Positions 22,801-29,251 of a stretch of 33,256 nucleotides of DNA are shown here, piece by piece. Origin of the DNA: Candidatus Moraniibacteriota bacterium (GTDB lineage Bacteria > Patescibacteriota > Minisyncoccia > JAHIHE01 > DAOVOJ01); contig DAOVOJ010000005.1 of NCBI GenBank assembly GCA_030629775.1, positions 1-33,256 on the forward strand, in the 5' to 3' direction. The notes below the pieces were generated by a model, which was not told where the DNA came from, did no database searches, and saw only the letters and a list, made by a program, of their open reading frames with translations. The stretch's first letter is position 1; every line of letters starts with the position of its first letter. Position numbers and translations under genes: made by a program.

Positions 22801-25530
22801 ACGGGATTAATTATCGTGATGCAAAAACCGTCTTACACAATTTCCGGACAAGTGTCTAATGCCAGTTCTCAGGCGGTGCCTTACGCGCCGGTCTGGGCTT
22901 ACCAATCAGACGGCTGGGCGCATGCGGACACGATGACGGACGCTGCCGGAAATTATATTTTATATGTTGATAATGGCAATTGGACAGTGGAAGCGGACGC
23001 GCCGGGAGTCGGCTGGATGGAATACGGTTCAGCAATTGCGATCAGCGGCGCTTCGCAAGCGGGGATTAATCTCAGTCCTTCCGCGGATGTGACTTGGTAC
23101 ACAATTAAAGGAGAGGTAACAATCAATGGAAGCAAGCAAGCCTTTATGCCGATCAGAGCCGTGTCGTATGACGCTAATGGAAATTATTTAGGACGCGAAT
23201 ATAGTGGTATGACCGATTCTGTTGGCGTGTACACAATTTCCGCGCCGGCCGGAACTTATCGCGTGGATATTTGGACACCGGAATATGGCGAGGTTGAATT
23301 GCTTACAGACGGAGTGTCTGGCAGTCCCGCCAATCTTTCAGTATCTGGCAATGTGACGGGAGCGGATATTACGATAGCAGCGTTAGCTTTAAAAACAGCA
23401 ACCGTTCAATTTGATAATAAAGAGGATTATTCAAACAAAGAAGCGTTTATCAAAATTGACGAAGTTGCTATTAGCGGAGGCGTGGCTATTCCGACAGGCT
23501 ATCATCGGTCAATCAGGGTTAATGATATTTCTGGCAGCGATCAAGAAATAAAATTAGAAGATGGCGATTATTTCTTCTTTGTTGATGTGCCGGGAACGGG
23601 CAATTTTGTTCCGAAATCTACCAGCCCCGCTTTTGACGGAACAAAGGGATGCATTACTATTGATGGAACTGAGGATACTATTCAATTTGCTTTGCCTGAT
23701 TTGGATGACACTAGCGCGGCGATTACTATTTCCGGCGTTGTCAGCGGACCATCGTCCGGACAGCAAGATGCTTGGGTTTGGGTAGGAAATCCCGAAACAG
23801 GATTCCATACCGGCGAACAGGCCAACGCGACTACCGGCGCCTATTCTCTGACTGTTCCTATTTTATCGTCAGGCAACTATATGGTTGGCGCTGATAAACC
23901 GGAATACATTTCTGGCGAACCTGTATCTAATGCTGGAACTATTGACGCTACTATTAATTTTAGCTTAACAGCCCAGAGCAATACTATTTCCGGTAAGCTG
24001 TTCGTTGATACTAACGGCAACGGCGTCTATAATTCCGGAGAAGAAATTCAAAATGGCTGGGTTTACGCCGAGGATAGCAGCGGCGCTAAATCGCATGCTC
24101 CGGTTGACGGAACGGGCGCTTATTCACTTGGCGTAACGAGCGGCAATTGGAAAGTATACGGCGCGGCTAGCGGATATTTGGAACTTCAATATTCCGAGAA
24201 TGATATCCCGACAGTTATTGATTCAAGCAGCAATCCGACAGGCAAAAATATTAAATTAACGGTTGATTCCAACTGGACTAATAAAACCAAATCTTCGCCG
24301 ATGACGCCGGCCTCTGGCGGGGTAATTGACGATACGGCGCAAGACATTGTTACTGGCAAAGCGTCCGGCACGGGTTTGAAAATAACTGTGCCGCCAAACG
24401 CTTTAGGAAGTTCAAATTCCAGCGGTAATGTAAGCTCTGCGGAAACAGCCGCTGTTTCCGCGACTAATTCTCATAAACCTTTTGCCGGCAAGGGAAAGAA
24501 TGTTACCACCGCCGACAATTCAGGACAGCCGATAACTAATCTTGATAATTATGTGGACATGGAGATGGTATTGTATAAAGCTGATGTTGACGCAGAAGAG
24601 GTGGCTGGAGGAATTAAGGATTTCTCTAAACTGAAAACTATGAAGATGGGCTATTGGGACGACACTTTGAATGAGTGGGTAAGTCTGCCGACTACTAAAA
24701 CCGCCTATCATAAGAAAACGACTGATAAAGAATGGACAATGTATAATGGCACAACCACTCAAACCGGATTTGAAAAATTTATTGACGACGCTTTAGCCGT
24801 TCCGCTGACATTTACCGGCGGCGGCGTGGATTATGACGATTACAAATTAGTATTCAAGGCGTCCACAAATCACTTTTCCGTTTTTGCTCTTGGAACTTCT
24901 CCGGACGGCGTGAAGCCAAGCGCGCCGGCAAATGTGGCGCAAAGCGCGGGTAGTGGAACTTCGGTCGCTTTGACCTGGGACGCGGTAACTACAAACGCGG
25001 ACGCTACTCCTATTACGGATCTATTTGGCTACGCGGTTTATCGTTCCACGGACGGTACGACTTATTCTCAAATTAGCGCGTCCGCTATTACAGCCGGAAC
25101 TGAAACTTACACAGACTCTACAACTACCGCATTCACTTCTTATTATTATAAAGTAACCGCTGGCGACGATGATAATTTAGAATCAGCGTATTCATCCGCT
25201 TTACAGATATGTTCTACCTCGGCAGTTTCTAATGGAACAGTAGCCGCTGATTGTTCTATCACTTGCGACTCCGGTTATGCCGTAAGCGGCAACAGTTGCG
25301 CCGCTTCTGGCGGAGGAGGCGGAGGAGCGGTTTCTTCTGTCCCTTCATCTGCTACCGGACAAGTGGCGGCAACTCCTTCTATGGGAGGAATAGTTAGCAA
25401 AACCAATTCTGACGGCAGTAGCGCGAAAGTAGTATTGCCGGCAGGCGCTTTGTTAGAGAACGCCACTATAACAGTTTCTCCAAAAAACCAAAACTTCAAT
25501 CACCGCTTCTCGTCCGGTTTCATCCGGTAA
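19822..25530 (+). CDS. Very large secreted multi-domain surface protein, 5' part of a frameshifted gene
   Basis: The 1902 codons begin with a clear signal peptide: basic KNLKRKIKKSAQK, a hydrophobic core, and VTHAA near 40. AAGAAGGA about eight bases upstream is one of the few good ribosome-binding sites here. Three or four SbsA/Big_5-type Ig-like domains (about 45-520) are followed by a Met/Asp-rich stretch near 527-550, then at least five carboxypeptidase-regulatory-like beta-sandwich modules beginning TISGxV or similar (about 705-1470) with DGTYSF/DGSFTL turns. A module with YWDDTLNEWVSLP follows near 1610, then an FN3 domain (about 1693-1790), a short Cys-containing segment and a Gly-rich linker. 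The last 16 codons are out of frame: the A-run at 25482-25487 has one base too many relative to the frame that continues at 25488-26224. Probably an adhesin or cell-envelope protein of about 2130 residues. Confidence 0.88.
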   Translation: MKNLKRKIKKSAQKIMASFLMVTMIMWTLGASLMVSVPVTHAAGTVLVGYGPPNGQTDFPTMAPLDFMFNAALNSTVIDNLNTESNPFSISPSVSGEWHYFEETWGTNTMYRVSFMALDGLALSTEYTISVDLSGVTGADSGAATMTLEGEQSALTFTDPVYSFIVTTGDTEMQGGIYPPMAFAGYPTEGMQQVSPSITSITINFDRDNMDATTFTTSNIYLEKIGTGVVSGTTVSPTSGTSGVATIQGFALAASSQYRVYVTRDVKDSNGQALSGMPLPDGSAGPYSYDFYTAASGTTVTANYIGSNLDQYLSGGSITGVPTGTVITATFDNSLDPTTVTTDNVQLNAGAVTGSVSYDAQGNMIRFIPNAILSAATSHTFAISTSVKSVTGTAITAVSKTFTTGAADETKPQVVFSEGDNYGLFVEFNEPLNSTTAENKSYYTLKTRSDSGTAWGDVTAVSLTGANIRYQPDYNEVMIDGLTLTPGQEFQITVSTGVTDIAGNIMDNTANVRTGYIMDASLFFGGGGMFTMDDMGMEDFDMFDMGMKPIGVWPMSNMVSATTKYFIDIPIATAIPADGIIELKFPTGFNVTSVVKDAQSPMNDDFNGGNTGTITFAGTDPTGTTSNGVNNDGLGVIGERTVVIKLSSAVPANDFLAIDLDNIQNTSVPKGFETNGYQVEIKTKTSAGILLEALYSMPFFITGGGTNTISGSVHGVASGHDGTIQVFLGSPMTGPMQQDVAITGTGDATADGTYSFGNLPDGEYFLFTDPSIAIGAGSYFGNPMPESIWISGGATETKDTALVAENSGSVYTLAVTLVGDFTTGVVNDSVDIFAGSPTGFRVKTVTPGNTAGVTYNLYLPDGDWMVGVGPAMPTGPMAGPPPMPDWMPPMPTNVKISSGGTASSVGATLTINLGTQASTTVAGYVKDGSNNAIANAEVFAYQPVGGFGGAHTKTASDGSFTLKVPVLGIYKIGAFMPGLPSSQEIVQDVQSNVTGLIIVMQKPSYTISGQVSNASSQAVPYAPVWAYQSDGWAHADTMTDAAGNYILYVDNGNWTVEADAPGVGWMEYGSAIAISGASQAGINLSPSADVTWYTIKGEVTINGSKQAFMPIRAVSYDANGNYLGREYSGMTDSVGVYTISAPAGTYRVDIWTPEYGEVELLTDGVSGSPANLSVSGNVTGADITIAALALKTATVQFDNKEDYSNKEAFIKIDEVAISGGVAIPTGYHRSIRVNDISGSDQEIKLEDGDYFFFVDVPGTGNFVPKSTSPAFDGTKGCITIDGTEDTIQFALPDLDDTSAAITISGVVSGPSSGQQDAWVWVGNPETGFHTGEQANATTGAYSLTVPILSSGNYMVGADKPEYISGEPVSNAGTIDATINFSLTAQSNTISGKLFVDTNGNGVYNSGEEIQNGWVYAEDSSGAKSHAPVDGTGAYSLGVTSGNWKVYGAASGYLELQYSENDIPTVIDSSSNPTGKNIKLTVDSNWTNKTKSSPMTPASGGVIDDTAQDIVTGKASGTGLKITVPPNALGSSNSSGNVSSAETAAVSATNSHKPFAGKGKNVTTADNSGQPITNLDNYVDMEMVLYKADVDAEEVAGGIKDFSKLKTMKMGYWDDTLNEWVSLPTTKTAYHKKTTDKEWTMYNGTTTQTGFEKFIDDALAVPLTFTGGGVDYDDYKLVFKASTNHFSVFALGTSPDGVKPSAPANVAQSAGSGTSVALTWDAVTTNADATPITDLFGYAVYRSTDGTTYSQISASAITAGTETYTDSTTTAFTSYYYKVTAGDDDNLESAYSSALQICSTSAVSNGTVAADCSITCDSGYAVSGNSCAASGGGGGGAVSSVPSSATGQVAATPSMGGIVSKTNSDGSSAKVVLPAGALLENATITVSPKNQNFNHRFSSGFIR

Positions 25531-26224
25531 AAGCGTGGCAGGAAATTATGTCTACAGCTTTACCGCCGTTGCGGGGACGACGGCCGTAAGTTCATTTAGT
25601 AAAACGGTGACTGTTACTTTTAAATATGCTAATGAGCAAATAGCCGGATTAAACGAAGGATCGTTGCAGATTCACTATTGGGATGATACAACAAACGTGT
25701 GGGTTGCTTTGGCAGACAGCGCGGTTAATACCGCTACGAATACTGTTACCGCCACGACAACTCACTTCACTTATTTTGCAATCTTAGGAACGCAAACGAG
25801 TGAAGGCGAAGGCGGTGAAACCACCACCGAAGTCATAGACGGCGATATTATCCAATGCGAGACTTCAGATAATCCTTTCGCTGTTTACATCGTCAAAGTT
25901 GTCGGAGACACCAAATACATCCGACACATTGTTTCTCTTGAGATCTTCAACTACTACGAACATCTTGATTGGAATAATCTGAAACAGGTTGATTCTCTGA
26001 CCAACTATTCATTATCCGGCTGGGCAAGAGTAAACACCGGTCCAAACAACACTCCCGGACCAACCGACAAGGTTTATGAAATTAACGGCGACCAGTCCAA
26101 ACACTGGATCAATATGACCGCTGAACAATTCCTAACCCACGGAGGATCTGATTCTGCAATCTACACAGTCAATCAAGGAGAATTAAATCTTTACACGACT
26201 GGTCCTGATGTGATGAGTTTGTAG
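25488..26224 (+). CDS. 3' part of the frameshifted surface protein, with CPR-type C-terminal domain
   Basis: The reading frame continues the upstream protein after a one-base shift: removing one A from AAAAAA (25482-25487) joins ENATITVSPK to TKTSITASRPVSSGKSVAGN without loss. The first standard start in this frame is GTG at 25535, but it has no ribosome-binding site and lies inside a domain, so this is not an independent gene. It contains a YWDDTTNVWVAL module, a near copy of the YWDDTLNEWVSL module upstream. The C-terminal domain (DNPFAVYIVKVVGDTKYIRH, FNYYEHLDWNNLKQV, HWINMTAEQFLTHGG) I recall from the ends of many Parcubacteria surface proteins. Its role may be anchoring, but that is inference. 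Confidence 0.85.
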
Positions 26225-26249
26225 AGACGCCGATTCATCGCGTCTCTAC
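26221..26249. repeat. Short perfect inverted repeat GTAGAGACGC
   Basis: GTAGAGACGC (26221-26230) and GCGTCTCTAC (26240-26249) form a 10-bp stem with a nine-base loop, overlapping the surface protein's stop codon at 26222-26224. No T-run follows, so it looks like an inserted palindromic repeat rather than a terminator. Confidence 0.75.
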
Positions 26250-26261
26250 AATTGGAAACAA

Positions 26262-26295
26262 AAAAAGCGGTGTAGTAAAAACGCCGCTTTTTGAT
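26262..26295 (+). terminator. Intrinsic terminator of the surface-protein gene
   Basis: AAAAAGCGG (26262-26270) pairs with CCGCTTTTT (26284-26292), loop of 13 bases, with a T-rich tail on the plus strand and an A-run on the other side. It separates the surface-protein gene from the restriction island. Confidence 0.8.
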
Positions 26296-26393
26296 TTTTA
26301 TTTTTTGATCCAACCTTGATTTTTACGGCAAAAAAGAGTAAGCTGGAGGTAGGTTTTGAATAATTCTTTTAGGGTTTTAATAAAAAAATAATT

Positions 26394-29189
26394 ATGAACA
26401 AACACAAAGCCAAAGAAAACATTTCAGAATTGGTTAAAAAATATAATAGAATTGCCAAAGCTGGAAAAGTTAAATCTTATAACGAGGCTCAAACACGCAT
26501 TGAATTTATTGAGCCGCTTTTTGGTTTTCTCGGGTGGGATATGCGGAACGCGAATAATGATAATGAAGTTACGACTGAGGAAACAATTTCCAGGGGCAGA
26601 GTTGATCTGGCGTTTCGGATCAATGGAATTCCAAAGTTTTTTCTGGAAGCGAAATCATTGAAATCAGATTTGGATATTGAAAGCTACGCGCGGCAAGCGA
26701 TTAATTATTCATGGAACAAGGGAATAAATTGGGCGATGCTGACTGATTTTGAAGGCATTAAGGTTTTTAACGCCAATGCCAAATCAAAATCTTTGAGAGA
26801 TAAAATGGTGTTTGAAATTCCTTACGACGAATACACCAGCGACTTTGAACGGTTATGGCTTCTTTCCAGAGAAAGTTTTGAAAAAAACGCTCTTGATATT
26901 TACGCGGAAAAACATGGTAAAAAATCCAAAAGCCTTACTGTGAATGAAAAACTTTTTGGCGATTTAAAACAAGCTAGAGAAATTCTGACAAAAAGTTTTA
27001 ATAACTGGAAAGAATATTGGGATAAGAATAAAAATATTGACCAAGAGACGCTGGACGAAGGAGTGCAAAGAATTATAGACCGCCTTGTGTTTATCAGAGT
27101 TTTGGAAGATAAAAAATTAGAACCGCCGATCCTTAGACCGATTATTCGCGAGTGGGACAAAGACCGCAGCAATAACAAGCAATTATTTCAAATGCTTACG
27201 GAAAAATTCCGCGAATTGGACGACATTTATAATTCCAGCCTTTTTACCAAGCATGCCTGCGAGGATTGGGAGGAATATGATGACGCCACAAAAAAAGCGA
27301 TTGAGTTGCTTTATGGAAACGATGTCTACGAATACAATTTCAAAGAAATTCCGGCGGATATTTTGGGCGGAGTGTATGAAAGCTATCTCGGCTATATTGC
27401 TCAAAAGCCGATTAAAGCAGGCGTAGGGATGGGTTTGAAACCCATCCCTGCTAAAGATAAAAAGGCTTTAAAAATAAAATCTCGCAAGAAAAGGAAAGAG
27501 CAGGGGATTTATTACACGCCTAATTTTATCGTGGATTATATTATCAAAAACACTTTGGGAAAGAAACTGGAAGAAATTGAAAATATAAACGATCTGAAAC
27601 AAATTAAAATTCTAGACCCCGCCTGCGGTTCCGGGTCTTTTCTCATCAAAGCGCTGGAAACGGTCAATGAAAAATACAAAGACTTTAATAATCCCGGCGA
27701 CCAATACACCAAAAGTGGAATTCTCTTAGGAAATATTTACGGCGTTGACCTTGACCCGCAAGCGGTGGAGCTGGCGAAACTCAATTTGCTCATCGGCGCG
27801 CTGGATCAAAAAGCCAAACTTCCAAATTTAACCGACAATATCCGTGTGGGCAATTCCTTGATTTCCGGTTCGGAAAAAGAGCTTAAAAAATATTTCGGCA
27901 AAAACTGGCGCGACAAAAAACCGTTTAATTGGGAAGAGGAATTTCTCTTCTGTCATTCCCGTGAAAACGGGAATCCAGAAAGCGGGTTTGATGTGATTAT
28001 TGGGAACCCGCCGTATGTTAGAAATAGAGATTTAGATGAAAAAGATAAAAATTTATTTAATGAAAAGTATTATTCTGCTCATGGTCAATATGATATTTAC
28101 CAGTTGTTTTTTGAACAATCAATAAAACTTTTAAAGGAAAATGGTTTTTTGGGATTTATTACTTCCAATAAATATGCCATTGCTGATTATGGAAAAAAGC
28201 TAAGAGAATTTATTTTGGATAATTGCAAAATAGTTTCTATTATTGATGTTTCCAGTCTTCAAGTTTTCAAAGATGCTTCTACTTATCCGTATATTATTAT
28301 TTTACAGAAAACAAAAAACAATTCTGGAAATATTATAAAAGGATATAAAGCGAGCAATGAATTAGATTTTAGTGATAATAAAGTTTTGATAAATCAAGAC
28401 GATATTAAAAACAGTCAAACTAAAAACTTTGTGATTAAGAAAGAGTTAAAATTTTTGAAAGATGTTGAGAAGAGGTCTGTAAAACTAGGCGAGATTGCGA
28501 CAATTAAAGAGACAATCCATACAGGCAATATTAGGAATAAATTGATAGTTGATAAAAAGATTGATGAAACTTGTAAAAAATTATTGGCTGGTAAAGATTG
28601 CCATCGTTATATGTTTAAATGGAATGGCAAATATGTTCGGTATGATCAAGGTTTGATTGATAAGAGTAAGAAAGAATATGCTAATCTTTGTGGTAAAGAA
28701 TATTTTGAAAAACCGAAAATCTTATTGAGGGACATTTCAAAATATCCCGAAGCAGTTCTTGATAAAGAAAAATATTATAGTGTCAATACACTTTATTCCA
28801 TACAGTCAAAAGAAAAGGATTACAGTTTGTATTATTTGATGGCGCTTATAAATTCCAAACTAATATCTTTCTATTTTCACCAAAAATTTGAAAATGCTCA
28901 TATAAGCGGTGGATTTTTAAGATTCAAGAAAATATACACTTCTCAAATCCCAATTTACAAAATAGACTTTTCTGACAAAAAAGAAAAAGCCAAATATAAC
29001 AATTTGGCAAAATTAGCAGATAAAATGTTAAATCTCAACAAACAACTCCAATCAACCCCCGAAAATTCTGATAAGTGGAATGGGATTAAGAAGGAAATTG
29101 AGAAAGTTGATGGGGAGATTAATAAAAATGTTTTTGAGTTGTATGGGTTGGGAGAGGAAGAGATTGAGATAATTAAGGGAAAAAATTAA
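26394..29189 (+). CDS. Type IIG-like restriction enzyme: fused nuclease and N6-adenine methyltransferase
   Basis: The 931-residue protein has an N-terminal HsdR_N-like PD-(D/E)XK nuclease (about 22-90: RIEFIEPLFGFLGW, RGRVDLAF, FFLEAKS), a helical connector, then an Eco57I/TaqI-type methyltransferase. GIYYTPNFIVDYIIKNTLG and DPACGSGSFLIKALE (408 onward) are motif I with the SAM site; VDLDPQAVELAKLNLLIGAL follows; FDVIIGNPPYV (about 532-542) is motif IV with the catalytic NPPY. The C-terminal ~390 residues, ending SGGFLRFKKIYTSQIPIY, should hold target recognition. One such protein would both methylate and cleave at its site. Two palindromic repeats are read in frame: MGLKPIP near 346 and CHSRENGNPE near 520, the second just before motif IV. 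Base composition drops in G+C after about 28020, which suggests an exchanged recognition half. Confidence 0.9.
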   Translation: MNKHKAKENISELVKKYNRIAKAGKVKSYNEAQTRIEFIEPLFGFLGWDMRNANNDNEVTTEETISRGRVDLAFRINGIPKFFLEAKSLKSDLDIESYARQAINYSWNKGINWAMLTDFEGIKVFNANAKSKSLRDKMVFEIPYDEYTSDFERLWLLSRESFEKNALDIYAEKHGKKSKSLTVNEKLFGDLKQAREILTKSFNNWKEYWDKNKNIDQETLDEGVQRIIDRLVFIRVLEDKKLEPPILRPIIREWDKDRSNNKQLFQMLTEKFRELDDIYNSSLFTKHACEDWEEYDDATKKAIELLYGNDVYEYNFKEIPADILGGVYESYLGYIAQKPIKAGVGMGLKPIPAKDKKALKIKSRKKRKEQGIYYTPNFIVDYIIKNTLGKKLEEIENINDLKQIKILDPACGSGSFLIKALETVNEKYKDFNNPGDQYTKSGILLGNIYGVDLDPQAVELAKLNLLIGALDQKAKLPNLTDNIRVGNSLISGSEKELKKYFGKNWRDKKPFNWEEEFLFCHSRENGNPESGFDVIIGNPPYVRNRDLDEKDKNLFNEKYYSAHGQYDIYQLFFEQSIKLLKENGFLGFITSNKYAIADYGKKLREFILDNCKIVSIIDVSSLQVFKDASTYPYIIILQKTKNNSGNIIKGYKASNELDFSDNKVLINQDDIKNSQTKNFVIKKELKFLKDVEKRSVKLGEIATIKETIHTGNIRNKLIVDKKIDETCKKLLAGKDCHRYMFKWNGKYVRYDQGLIDKSKKEYANLCGKEYFEKPKILLRDISKYPEAVLDKEKYYSVNTLYSIQSKEKDYSLYYLMALINSKLISFYFHQKFENAHISGGFLRFKKIYTSQIPIYKIDFSDKKEKAKYNNLAKLADKMLNLNKQLQSTPENSDKWNGIKKEIEKVDGEINKNVFELYGLGEEEIEIIKGKN
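27425..27449. repeat. In-frame palindrome, family D, inside the type IIG-like gene
   Basis: AGGGATGGGTTT and AAACCCATCCCT are perfect 12-bp arms around one central G. It is the same palindrome as in comF (14027-14047), here two bases longer on each side, read as G-M-G-L-K-P-I-P. Confidence 0.92.
27948..27980. repeat. In-frame ATTCCC-N8-GGGAAT palindrome (dRS3-like)
   Basis: ATTCCCGTGAAAACGGGAAT (27955-27974) is flanked by TTCTG (27948-27952) and CAGAA (27976-27980), which extend the palindrome. The core fits ATTCCC-N8-GGGAAT, the form of the neisserial dRS3 repeat. It is read in frame as CHSRENGNPE between WEEEF and GFDVIIGNPPY. Confidence 0.88.
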
Positions 29190-29191
29190 AG

Positions 29192-29220
29192 TTGAGACTA
29201 TTTCTAAAAAATGTTATAAT
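29192..29220 (+). promoter_or_regulatory. Promoter of the methyltransferase-nuclease operon
   Basis: TTGAGA (29192-29197), a 17-base spacer and a perfect TATAAT (29215-29220) lie three bases after the previous stop codon. The leader would be about 25 bases, made almost only of A and T, with no Shine-Dalgarno site before ATG 29252. Confidence 0.75.
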
Positions 29221-29251
29221 AAAAATAAAATAAAATAATAAATTTGTTTTT

